The notes under the pieces were generated by a model. It did no database searches, was not told where the DNA came from, and saw only the letters and a program-made list of their open reading frames with translations. Made by a program: the position numbers and the translations under genes. This document shows positions 8,436 through 15,669 of a DNA stretch of 38,273 bases, in pieces. Origin of the DNA: an uncultured Brachyspira sp. (GTDB lineage Bacteria > Spirochaetota > Brachyspiria > Brachyspirales > Brachyspiraceae). Each line of letters opens with the position of its first letter. Position 1 is the first letter of the stretch. The stretch is taken from the NCBI RefSeq assembly GCF_944388875.1, contig NZ_CALXKQ010000025.1:1-38273 (forward strand), written 5' to 3'.

Positions 8436-9464
8436 TTATTTCCAAAAAGCCCCAACTCTTTTTTTTACATTCTCTTTCAAATCATAATAATAAAGAGCAA
8501 TATCATAAGCATGGTAAACACCTTTTTCAAATACGCTTTTTTCTCCTGCATAAAAATCATCAGGGTTTATAGTACTGCATTTTACAACGCCTCTTGCTTT
8601 ATCTACTTTGGCATCTGCTATTTTAGTAGGATTTCCGTAATTTGATGCAATATTAGCTCCAATGCTTTGTTCTTTTGAAGCTAAAGTTTCATCCAATGTC
8701 CAAGTTATAGGATTTATTGATATGGAATTTTCAAGAAGAGTAGGGTTATAGCCGTTAAAATCTGGGCTTTCTGTATTATAAGAAATTATTACTCCTGTAT
8801 CATATTCGCCGTTTGCAAATCTTAAATGAGGATTTTCTTCTAACTCTTTCTGAGTAACAGAGTAGCCAAGCACATAAGCAGCAACCATTCTATTTTGTAA
8901 GTTTTCATTTGTTTTTAAATAATCTTTTAATATTTCTTTTATCATTATAGCACCTTGAGAATGTCCTGCCAATATAAAAGGTCTTCCATTATTGTAATTT
9001 TTTATATAATAGTCGAATGCTGCAATAACATCATCTTTCGGTGCAGATAGAAAATATTTATCCTGTTCTTCTTTGCTTATATTATTTTTTTTATCTACAA
9101 GATATAGTGCATCAGCCTGTCTGTAAAATGGGGCATATACGCTTGCGGTTTCATCAAATACTCCTATATGCTGAAGAAGCATCTCTTTAGCTCCGCTTCT
9201 CATAGGAATATAATCTATAGGGCATATTATATTCTCATTTGTATTTTCTCTTGCCCAAGTTGTAGGGTATAGATAAAATACATCAACTTCCCTCTCATTA
9301 GTATTTTCTGCTATCATCATCCAATTATTTTTATCTGAATAATCGGTTTTTGTATCTGCCGTTTCTATTATACCTATTGTTTCTGGAGTTTTATTATTAT
9401 TACAGCTTAATACAGCAGCAATAATTAATGATAATACAGTAAATATTTTAATTTTATTAATCAT
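8436..9464 (-). CDS. DUF3089-type alpha/beta-hydrolase lipoprotein
   Basis: A 342-residue protein with a short lipoprotein signal peptide; the lipobox ends Val-Leu-Ser-Cys near residue 21, so it is probably membrane-anchored and extracytoplasmic. Recognisable DUF3089 features are the early Val-Asp-Val-Phe-Tyr-Leu-Tyr-Pro-Thr-Thr-Trp strand (about 58-69) and the nucleophile elbow Gly-His-Ser-Gln-Gly-Ala (about 167-172). A late His (Tyr-His-Ala-Tyr-Asp) may complete a Ser-Asp-His triad. The substrate is unknown; esterase or lipase-like activity is the family expectation. The ATG follows an AAAGGA. The gene converges on the zinc operon and is followed upstream by an acetyltransferase gene on the same strand, 80 bases away. 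Confidence 0.8.
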   Translation of the reverse strand: MINKIKIFTVLSLIIAAVLSCNNNKTPETIGIIETADTKTDYSDKNNWMMIAENTNEREVDVFYLYPTTWARENTNENIICPIDYIPMRSGAKEMLLQHIGVFDETASVYAPFYRQADALYLVDKKNNISKEEQDKYFLSAPKDDVIAAFDYYIKNYNNGRPFILAGHSQGAIMIKEILKDYLKTNENLQNRMVAAYVLGYSVTQKELEENPHLRFANGEYDTGVIISYNTESPDFNGYNPTLLENSISINPITWTLDETLASKEQSIGANIASNYGNPTKIADAKVDKARGVVKCSTINPDDFYAGEKSVFEKGVYHAYDIALYYYDLKENVKKRVGAFWK

Positions 9465-9544
9465 AATTTCATCCTTTATTGAAATGTCATATAATTATAA
9501 ATGCAAAGGTATTAAAATCAATTCTTAAAATAGTTTTTAATATA

Positions 9545-10108
9545 TTATCTCCATTTATCAATTTCATCTAATCTAGGTTTGTATACTTTATCATATAGTA
9601 TTTTAGTTATTTTGTCATGCTCTTCTTTACTTTTTATAGCACGGCTTGTCATTATTCTCATTTTCATAGTTGATATTTTGTTGTCTTTATCTATGCATGG
9701 CATATCATAATCATATTCGGCTAATATAAGTCCGAATCTTTTATACCAGTCAATACGTTTTTTAGCAATTTCATTTAATTCATAAGGTTCTACCTCTATT
9801 ACAATTAATTTATCTTTAAGTATATCAAGTATTTTAGTTAGAACCTCAGAGCCGTAATTTTTTCCTCTTAATTTTTTGTCTATAGCTAGATACTCTCCGT
9901 AATTAAAATCATCTAAATACCATAGCATAGTTAATCCTATAGGTGTTTCATCATCTAATATACCATAAAATTTATAATTATGATTATCTTTATTTTGTAA
10001 AGTCATAGAAAACGACCATCTTTCTTCAGGAGGAAATGCCTCATTGTATAACTCTTCATAAAAATTTTTATTTTTTAAATCATATTTCATTTCAATTAAT
10101 TTAATCAT
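9545..10108 (-). CDS. GNAT-family N-acetyltransferase
   Basis: A 187-residue cytosolic protein with a GNAT fold: the N-terminal Tyr-Asn-Glu-Ala-Phe-Pro-Pro-Glu-Glu-Arg motif typical of a bacterial subgroup, central strands (GLTMLWYL and YLAIDKKLRGKNYGSEVL), and the acetyl-CoA pyrophosphate loop Arg-Gly-Lys-Asn-Tyr-Gly near residues 85-90. The late Trp-Tyr-Lys-Arg-Phe-Gly-Leu motif is also characteristic. The acceptor substrate cannot be deduced. AGAGG precedes the ATG. It is divergent from glgA across a 177-base A+T-rich gap. Confidence 0.85.
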   Translation of the reverse strand: MIKLIEMKYDLKNKNFYEELYNEAFPPEERWSFSMTLQNKDNHNYKFYGILDDETPIGLTMLWYLDDFNYGEYLAIDKKLRGKNYGSEVLTKILDILKDKLIVIEVEPYELNEIAKKRIDWYKRFGLILAEYDYDMPCIDKDNKISTMKMRIMTSRAIKSKEEHDKITKILYDKVYKPRLDEIDKWR

Positions 10109-10285
10109 AAAAACACCTCTAAATATATTATTAGTCCGATTATATACTATTTTTATAATTAAGTAAATATAGTATATATTTTTATATAATTTAAGTATGA
10201 GTAATCATAATTTTTATAATTATACTTGAACTTTTTAAATAAAGTTATATATTTAAAAATATATTCCAATTTTTAGAGGTTTTTT

Positions 10286-11779
10286 ATGGCTAAAATGAAA
10301 GTTATGATAGCATCATCAGAAGCAGCACCATTTATTAAAACAGGCGGTCTTGCTGATGTTGTTGGTTCATTACCAATATATTTGAAAAAATTAGATGTAG
10401 AGGCTTTTGTTGTTCTTCCTAAATATAGAGATATTAATTTTCAGGATTGTTATTTAGAAAATGTGCTTCCTACTATGGGAGTATGGATGGGCAATGGAGA
10501 GGAATGGTGTTCTGTATTTAAAACTGTTAAAGACGGCGTAGATTTTTATTTTATAGAACATCATAGTTTCTTCAGCAGAGAAGGGCTTTATCATGATGCC
10601 TCTTTTAATGATTATCAGGATAATGCTTGGAGATTTGGGTTCTTTTCACGTGCTGCTTTGCAGTTATGCAAGGATTTACAGTTTGATGTTGATGTTGTGC
10701 ATGTAAATGACTGGCAGACAGCGGCAATTCCTGCATATATAAAAACTTGGCATTGGAATGATAAAATAGGAAGAGCTGCAAGTTTGCTTACTATACATAA
10801 TGCTAATTATCAGGGTATATATAATGCAGCAACTACTTATGATTATTTAGGATTAGGATGGAATAATTTTAGTCCTGATACATTTGAGGATCATGGAAAT
10901 ATTAACTTTTTAAAAGGCGGAATATTTTTCTCTGATGTTGTTACTACAGTAAGTCCTACTTATGCAAAAGAGATATCTTATCCTTACGGAGGGCATGGAA
11001 TGGCACCTTATTTGCAGAATAAAACAACAAGTTTCTTTGGAATACTTAATGGCATAGATGAAAATGAATGGTCCCCTGAAAAAGATAAATATATACCTGC
11101 CAATTTCTCTGCAGATAAGATGGAAGGTAAAAAAGTATGTAAAAAAGAACTGCAGAAAAGATTTTTATTAGAAGAGGATGATGATGTTGTATTAATAGGT
11201 GCTGTAGGAAGATTTGTAGATCAGAAGGGATATCATTTTATAGCTTCTATAATAGATTCATTAGTTAATAATATGAAAATTCAATTCTGCATACTTGGAA
11301 CAGGAGATAAAGGACTTGAAAATTTCTTTGGAGATTTGCCTAAGAGATACCCTACAAGAGTTGGTTCTTATATAGGATATAGTAATGAATTAGCACATTT
11401 GATAGAGGCTGGATGCGATTTGTTTGTTATGCCTTCATTATTTGAACCTTGCGGACTTAATCAGATGTATTCTTTGAAATATGGAACTTTACCTATTGTA
11501 CATGCTACTGGAGGGCTTGAAGATACTGTTCAAAATTATAATGAACAAACAGGAGAGGGTACAGGATTTAAATTTTATGATTCTACTGATTCTGCATTAT
11601 ATAATACTATAGGATGGGCTGTAAGTGTTTATTATGATCATAGGGACAGATTTATTGAAATGCAGAAGAGGGGTATGAAGATAGATAATTCTTGGGAGAA
11701 AAGTGCTAGAGAATATGTTAAGGCTTATGAACTTGCTATTTTAAATAAAAACAATTATGATAGAAACTGCGGATTATAA
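10286..11779 (+). CDS. glgA: glycogen synthase (ADP-glucose type)
   Basis: A 497-residue GT5 enzyme that adds glucose from ADP-glucose to alpha-1,4-glucan. The N-terminal ADP-glucose-binding Lys-Thr-Gly-Gly-Leu-Ala-Asp-Val is at about 18-25, the His in LLTIHNANYQG in the middle, and the C-terminal GT-B half carries GRFVDQKG and the nucleotide-sugar motif Phe-Glu-Pro-Cys-Gly-Leu-Asn-Gln-Met-Tyr (about 387-396), followed by HATGGLEDTV. The length is normal for the family. The start is supported by AGAGG nine bases upstream. No other glycogen genes are in the window. The DJ-1-like gene follows after 50 bases and may be cotranscribed. Confidence 0.96.
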   Translation: MAKMKVMIASSEAAPFIKTGGLADVVGSLPIYLKKLDVEAFVVLPKYRDINFQDCYLENVLPTMGVWMGNGEEWCSVFKTVKDGVDFYFIEHHSFFSREGLYHDASFNDYQDNAWRFGFFSRAALQLCKDLQFDVDVVHVNDWQTAAIPAYIKTWHWNDKIGRAASLLTIHNANYQGIYNAATTYDYLGLGWNNFSPDTFEDHGNINFLKGGIFFSDVVTTVSPTYAKEISYPYGGHGMAPYLQNKTTSFFGILNGIDENEWSPEKDKYIPANFSADKMEGKKVCKKELQKRFLLEEDDDVVLIGAVGRFVDQKGYHFIASIIDSLVNNMKIQFCILGTGDKGLENFFGDLPKRYPTRVGSYIGYSNELAHLIEAGCDLFVMPSLFEPCGLNQMYSLKYGTLPIVHATGGLEDTVQNYNEQTGEGTGFKFYDSTDSALYNTIGWAVSVYYDHRDRFIEMQKRGMKIDNSWEKSAREYVKAYELAILNKNNYDRNCGL

Positions 11780-11829
11780 AGCTAGTAATTTTTATATAAA
11801 TAATAAATAATAATCGGAGAGTTTAGTAA

Positions 11830-12354
11830 ATGGAAAAAACGAATAATATTTTGTATGTAATGTCTGGACAAAATTTTCAGGATGAAGAATATTTTGAAAG
11901 TAAAAAGGTATTTGAATCTGCAGGATATAGAACAGAAGTATCATCTACTTTTATAGGTACAGCTCAGGGAAAATTAGGCGGTATTGCCAATATAGATTTG
12001 CTTTTCAGTGAGGTTGATGCTGTTGAATTTGATGCTGTTGTATTTATAGGCGGTATTGGATGTATAACTTTATGGGATGATTGGCGTACTCAGGGGCTTG
12101 CTAAATTATTTTTAGATAATCAAAAAATAGTTGCAGGTATAGGAAGCGGTGTTGTTATTATGGCTAATGCTAAAATATTAGATGGCATTAATGTTACTTG
12201 TCTTTCTGCTGATGAATCTCATGTAAGACATGGCAATGCTAATATATCTAATGAGAGTGTTGTAGTATCTGGAAATATTATAACAGCAAACGGACCTAGT
12301 TCATCTAAAGATTTCGCTAATGCTGTAATTGGTGTCTTAAACGGCATTTCTTAA
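11830..12354 (+). CDS. DJ-1/PfpI-like protein lacking the nucleophilic cysteine
   Basis: A 174-residue single-domain protein of the DJ-1/PfpI fold: strand Asn-Ile-Leu-Tyr-Val-Met-Ser-Gly, the Asp-Ala-Val-Val-Phe-Ile-Gly-Gly-Ile-Gly segment (about 76-86) and the nucleophile-elbow region Val-Ala-Gly-Ile-Gly-Ser-Gly-Val (about 103-110). In catalytic members the elbow reads Ile-Cys-His-Gly; here the Cys position is Gly and the His is Ser, so classical protease, deglycase or chaperone chemistry through that Cys is not expected. It follows glgA by 50 bases with a CGGAGAG ribosome-binding site, and a terminator follows. Function unknown. Confidence 0.75.
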   Translation: MEKTNNILYVMSGQNFQDEEYFESKKVFESAGYRTEVSSTFIGTAQGKLGGIANIDLLFSEVDAVEFDAVVFIGGIGCITLWDDWRTQGLAKLFLDNQKIVAGIGSGVVIMANAKILDGINVTCLSADESHVRHGNANISNESVVVSGNIITANGPSSSKDFANAVIGVLNGIS

Positions 12355-12374
12355 TTTTTAATTAATTCATTTAA

Positions 12375-12402
12375 TAAGAGGGATATAAAATCCCTTTTAT
12401 TA
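12375..12402 (+). terminator. terminator after the DJ-1-like gene
   Basis: AAGAGGGA and TCCCTTTT form a short stem around an A+T loop, ending in TTTTATTATA, about 20 bases after the stop. Confidence 0.75.
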
Positions 12403-12504
12403 TAGAATTTATAGAATTAATTAAAAAGTAATCTATATATAAATATCTTAATAATTTTTAAAATTATAGTAAATTATGATTTATATATTTTATGGGGTTT
12501 TATT

Positions 12505-13608
12505 ATGGGATTTGGTAATAAAGTTTTGAATGCTTCTATTAGAAGAAAGATAGGAAGTAAAGTAAAGAATTATTTGAAAGATAATGCTGTTTCTATAAAA
12601 GATATAGATAAAGAAATATATATACCTATAAAATACCCTAATTCTAATATTGATAATTTCCTTTGCAAATTAAAAAATGTTAAAATATACTCGAGTTGGG
12701 GATTTTATTTTACAGAAAATAATAATTTGATAAAAGAGGTATTGCCGTTTAATAAGGTATTAAATCTTGTAGAAGAACTTGGAGGAAGATTTGCCTTTTA
12801 TAAATTTAGATTTAGAAAAAAGACTGATTTAAATGTATTTAGCCTTCAGTCTATATGGAATGTTTGCTTTGGACATTGGATACATGAAACTCTGCCTAAG
12901 TTATTTATATTAAGGGATTCTGGATATCTTGATAAAATAGATGCTGTTATTTTGGGTGACGGATGTAAATCAAAATTTCATAATGATAGTTTGAAAATTT
13001 TTGGTCTTGATAAAAAGAAAATAATATATATTTCTGATCAAACAGAAATTTTGTGCGAAAATTTATATTTATCATCTTTTCCTAGTGAGGATACTCATTA
13101 CCCTGATATATGGATTTGTAATAGATATAGAGAATTAGCTAAAGAATTAATAAAAGATTATGATGTTAATAAATTTCCTAAAAAAATATATTTGACTAGA
13201 AGAAATGTAAAAACTAGAAGAATACTAAATGAAAATGAACTTATAGATATATTATCTAAGTTGGGATATGATATAGTCTGTCCTGAAGAATATTCTTTAC
13301 AAGAGCAGTTTTGTATGTTTTATAATGCTGATAAAATTATTTCTATATTAGGAAGCGGGCTTACAAATCTTGTTTGTGCAAGAGAAAATATATCTGTTCT
13401 TGGTATTATGCCTTTTATAAGACCTGAAGATACTCATAAATATATAATAAATAAGATAAGAGATGATGGTAAGGGTTATTTTCAATACATAGAGAGAGAT
13501 GAAAATAATTATGTTTACCATAATAAACATAACAGAATGAATGATTTTGATTTTTATCTCGATATAAATAAATTTAAATCTGTTTTAAACGAATTTGAAA
13601 AGAATTAA
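12505..13608 (+). CDS. GT61-like (DUF563) glycosyltransferase
   Basis: A 367-residue protein with the DUF563/GT61 pattern found in capsule or LPS biosynthesis enzymes. The central Phe-Gly-His-Trp-Ile-His-Glu-Thr-Leu-Pro-Lys segment (about 126-136) fits. The C-terminal domain has Lys-Ile-Tyr-Leu-Thr-Arg-Arg (about 226-232), Ser-Leu-Gln-Glu-Gln, and the Ile-Leu-Gly-Ser-Gly-Leu-Thr-Asn-Leu strand (about 281-289), equivalent to the G-S/A-x-G-A-G-L motif. It is soluble with a basic N-terminus and probably acts at the cytosolic membrane face. Donor and acceptor sugars are unknown. GGGG is the only ribosome-binding-like sequence, about 10 bases upstream. It has no close neighbour in a polysaccharide cluster, which is unusual for the family. 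Confidence 0.8.
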   Translation: MGFGNKVLNASIRRKIGSKVKNYLKDNAVSIKDIDKEIYIPIKYPNSNIDNFLCKLKNVKIYSSWGFYFTENNNLIKEVLPFNKVLNLVEELGGRFAFYKFRFRKKTDLNVFSLQSIWNVCFGHWIHETLPKLFILRDSGYLDKIDAVILGDGCKSKFHNDSLKIFGLDKKKIIYISDQTEILCENLYLSSFPSEDTHYPDIWICNRYRELAKELIKDYDVNKFPKKIYLTRRNVKTRRILNENELIDILSKLGYDIVCPEEYSLQEQFCMFYNADKIISILGSGLTNLVCARENISVLGIMPFIRPEDTHKYIINKIRDDGKGYFQYIERDENNYVYHNKHNRMNDFDFYLDINKFKSVLNEFEKN

Positions 13609-13678
13609 TTTATATATTTTATAATATTAGTATTAAATGTGTAATATTTAATATTTAATGTCATAGCAATTTTAAATT

Positions 13679-13698
13679 ATTGTATAAAAATACATTAT
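13679..13698. promoter_or_regulatory. exact copy of the recA operator, inverted
   Basis: ATTGTATAAAAATACATTAT is the perfect reverse complement of the 20-base recA promoter segment at 1575-1594. It lies seven bases upstream of the -35 of the downstream two-gene unit, so it could serve as a repressor or activator site. The half-sites TGTAT and ATACA are four bases apart. Confidence 0.7.
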
Positions 13699-13704
13699 AT
13701 CTGC

Positions 13705-13733
13705 TTGTAATTTATTTAAATTTGATATATAAG
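13705..13733 (+). promoter_or_regulatory. promoter of the small HTH-regulator operon
   Basis: TTGTAA (13705-13710), a 17-base spacer and TATAAG (13728-13733). Initiation is expected near 13740, within the left arm of the palindrome at 13736-13767. Confidence 0.55.
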
Positions 13734-13735
13734 AT

Positions 13736-13767
13736 ACTTATACAGTATTTATTTGTACTGTATAAGT
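13736..13767 (+). repeat. perfect 12-bp inverted repeat in the 5' leader
   Basis: ACTTATACAGTA (13736-13747) and TACTGTATAAGT (13756-13767) are exact inverted arms around an 8-base loop. It sits between the predicted transcription start and the AGGAG ribosome-binding site (13768-13772), one base from the latter. It could be a DNA operator or an RNA hairpin that controls ribosome access. There is no T-run directly after it, so it is not a simple terminator. Confidence 0.85.
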
Positions 13768-13779
13768 AGGAGCTTATAT

Positions 13780-14004
13780 ATGAAACCATTTCAAAATAAA
13801 CTTTATCACAAGAAATTAATAAAAAATATATTAGACAATATAAAGGAGGATGATTACTTTTATAACAAGAAATATAATTGGGAGGAGTGGGTTATAATGC
13901 GTGTTGATGTTAATAATGCTATAAGCAAATTAGATAATATTGATACATCTAATTATAATCCTGAAGTTTTAGATATTATATTAAATATTTTGAAGGAGTA
14001 TTAA
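13780..14004 (+). CDS. small protein of unknown function paired with HTH regulator
   Basis: A 74-residue soluble protein, Lys/Asn/Asp rich, mostly helical, no signal peptide. I chose the ATG at 13780 because AGGAG lies seven bases upstream; a longer frame from 13753 would start inside the palindrome. The middle has an aromatic stretch, Tyr-Asn-Trp-Glu-Glu-Trp. No family recognised. The stop is five bases before the next ATG, and the ribosome-binding site of the next gene is inside this one, so the two products are probably made together and may act together. Its size and pairing are phage-like, but that is inference. Confidence 0.55.
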   Translation: MKPFQNKLYHKKLIKNILDNIKEDDYFYNKKYNWEEWVIMRVDVNNAISKLDNIDTSNYNPEVLDIILNILKEY

Positions 14005-14009
14005 TAATA

Positions 14010-14387
14010 ATGTGTAATTTATGTCCTAAATATGAAACTTGTAATAAATTATGTGATATGGTATTAAATGAACTTAATAAAAGCCTTGGCAAAAGAAAGC
14101 ATAATATTGATACCATTGACAGCAGGGAAGTTCTATTAAGTAATGATGATTTGGATAATATAATATACTATAGTTCATTAACAAATAATGAATACAGCAG
14201 ATTATCTAATTTAGTTATAGCTATATTGACTCCTAAGCAAAAGGAATTATTAAAATTATTTTCAGAAGGTAAGACACAATCTGAATTGGCTGAGATATTT
14301 AATGTAAGTCAGTCTTCAATATCGCAAAGTATTAAAGCAATAAAGAAAGAGATATGCTGTCAATTTAAAATGGTTATAGAGCTATAA
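14010..14387 (+). CDS. Cys-cluster, sigma-region-4-like HTH transcription regulator
   Basis: A 125-residue protein. The N-terminus holds Cys2, Cys5, Cys11 and Cys15 in the order C-x2-C-x5-C-x3-C, a likely Zn or Fe-S site. The C-terminal third (about 73-117) is a helix-turn-helix of the sigma-70 region 4/LuxR type: Leu-Thr-Pro-Lys-Gln-Lys-Glu-Leu-Leu-Lys, then Lys-Thr-Gln-Ser-Glu-Leu-Ala-Glu-Ile-Phe, then Val-Ser-Gln-Ser-Ser-Ile-Ser-Gln-Ser as recognition helix. No sigma region 2 is present, so it is an activator or anti-/pseudo-sigma rather than a complete sigma factor. Similar small proteins activate late genes in phages. AAGGAG precedes the ATG. The operon has an exact inverted copy of the recA operator, suggesting induction by DNA damage. 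Confidence 0.72.
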   Translation: MCNLCPKYETCNKLCDMVLNELNKSLGKRKHNIDTIDSREVLLSNDDLDNIIYYSSLTNNEYSRLSNLVIAILTPKQKELLKLFSEGKTQSELAEIFNVSQSSISQSIKAIKKEICCQFKMVIEL

Positions 14388-14398
14388 TCATAAAATAA

Positions 14399-14428
14399 AG
14401 GGAGGCACTCATTTAAGAATGTCTCCCT
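14399..14428 (-). terminator. terminator of the flagellin gene
   Basis: AGGGAGGCA (14399-14407) and TGTCTCCCT (14420-14428) form a nine-pair stem with one wobble. On the minus strand it is followed by TTTATTTTA, so it ends the flagellin mRNA about 40 bases after its stop. It may also block read-through from the convergent regulator gene. Confidence 0.85.
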
Positions 14429-14465
14429 CAATATGGTTAATATTACAAAACTAATTGAATATTAA

Positions 14466-15338
14466 TTATTGTAATAATCTAAGAGCACCTTGTGGTAACT
14501 GATTAGCTTGAGCAAGCATAGACAAGTTAGCTTGGTTAAGAATTTGATCTTTAGCAAGTTTAACTGATGCTTCAGCCATATCTGTATCACGAATTCTGCT
14601 TTCAGAAGCCTGCATGTTTTCGAATCCAATCATTAAGCCTTGAGCAGTCATTTCTAATCTGTTTTGATAAGCACCTAAGTCAGATCTTTGTTTTAATACT
14701 TTAAGAAGAGCTTCGTCTACCATACCTATAACAGAGTTAGCTTTAGATGGGCTAGAAACACTGATGAATGTAGCTGTAGTAGCTGGTCCAACTGGGTTTT
14801 TAAGTCCAAGAGCTTGGCTGTTCATAGTACCTATATAAACACGTTTTCTTTCATCCATGTTAGCACCAATATGCAACCACATAGAAGCTGTAGGAGTATT
14901 TTCTCCTGTAGATCTAGCAAATCTACCAGTCAACATGTTAAGCTTATTGAATTGAGCATGTGAAGCAACTCTGTCGATTTCGTCTACTAATTGAGAAACT
15001 TCGATTTGTACATAAAGTCTGTCTTCATCAGTATAGATACCGTTAGCAGCTTGTATAGCTAATTCACGAATTCTTTGAAGAATGTTAGTAGTTTCTTCTA
15101 AGTATCCTTCTGTAGTTTGTATGAAAGATATACCGTCTTGAGTATTTCTTTCAGCTTGGCGTAAACCACGAATTTGAGTACGCATTTTTTCAGATACTGC
15201 TAATCCAGAAGCATCATCACCAGCTTGATTGATTCTCATACCGCTAGAAATTTGAGCAGCGTCTTTTCTTAAATCTACTTGGCGAAATTTAAGAGTGCGT
15301 TGTGCGTTTATAGCACTAATATTATTGTTGATAACCAT
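14466..15338 (-). CDS. flaB: flagellin, periplasmic flagellar core protein
   Basis: A 290-residue flagellin of the spirochaete FlaB group; these form the core of periplasmic filaments. The N-terminal D0/D1 region ([16 protein letters not shown], the [29 protein letters not shown] block at about 32-60, [18 protein letters not shown]) and the C-terminal region ([15 protein letters not shown] to the end) are complete. The variable middle is short (about residues 135-200), as in spirochaete core flagellins. No signal peptide, as expected for export through the flagellar machinery. GGAGG precedes the ATG. Which FlaB paralogue it is cannot be decided. It is a stand-alone gene with its own terminator. 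Confidence 0.96.
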   Translation of the reverse strand: MVINNNISAINAQRTLKFRQVDLRKDAAQISSGMRINQAGDDASGLAVSEKMRTQIRGLRQAERNTQDGISFIQTTEGYLEETTNILQRIRELAIQAANGIYTDEDRLYVQIEVSQLVDEIDRVASHAQFNKLNMLTGRFARSTGENTPTASMWLHIGANMDERKRVYIGTMNSQALGLKNPVGPATTATFISVSSPSKANSVIGMVDEALLKVLKQRSDLGAYQNRLEMTAQGLMIGFENMQASESRIRDTDMAEASVKLAKDQILNQANLSMLAQANQLPQGALRLLQ

Positions 15339-15388
15339 ATGGTTCCTCCATGAATTAATTATATGCGTCCTTCCTTGAACACATAAAT

Positions 15389-15396
15389 ATTATCGG
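15389..15396 (-). promoter_or_regulatory. possible sigma-28-type -10 for flagellin
   Basis: On the minus strand, CCGATAAT about 51 bases before the flagellin ATG resembles the FliA -10 (GCCGATAA). The expected TAAA -35 is weak or absent: TTAATAAT is the best candidate at about the right distance. Some spirochaete flaB genes are sigma-28 dependent, which fits. Confidence 0.45.
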
Positions 15397-15645
15397 TTAT
15401 CAGTTATTAATTATTAATTTTTTTTTATTAAAATCAAATTTTTTTTCTTTAGATTTATTTTTATTTAGTAAATATTATGTTAATGAAGTTATATTAAGAT
15501 AAAACATCTAGGTGTTAACAAATTTTAATTTATAATAAAAACTTGGGTGGGTATGTAAATATGTTTTTAAATCTATTAACTTTACATTGATTAATTTTAT
15601 AATTTTTAATATACTATATATGGGTAAGTAAAATAATAGAGGTTT
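15397..15645. other. intergenic region with a lone CTTGGGTGGG motif
   Basis: This A+T-rich gap between flagellin and the ankyrin gene contains CTTGGGTGGGTA at 15542-15553. The same G-rich motif is part of the 310-bp elements at 17801 and 29832, so it may be a degenerate remnant of one. I see no other element copy, RNA gene or ORF here. Confidence 0.4.
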
Positions 15646-15660
15646 ATGATGTTTACAAAT

Positions 15661-15669
15661 AAAAAAAAA
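15661..15669 (+). repeat. A9 homopolymer at the start of the ankyrin gene
   Basis: Nine A residues follow the ATGATG at 15646-15651. AGAGG at 15638-15642 is well placed for that start, but its frame runs into a TAG after 14 codons. Ten A residues would join it in frame to the 703-codon ankyrin frame. Confidence 0.7.

Noticed and set aside
14010..14387. Complete sigma factor
   Set aside because: Only a region-4-like HTH is present; there is no region 2, and the N-terminus is a Cys cluster.
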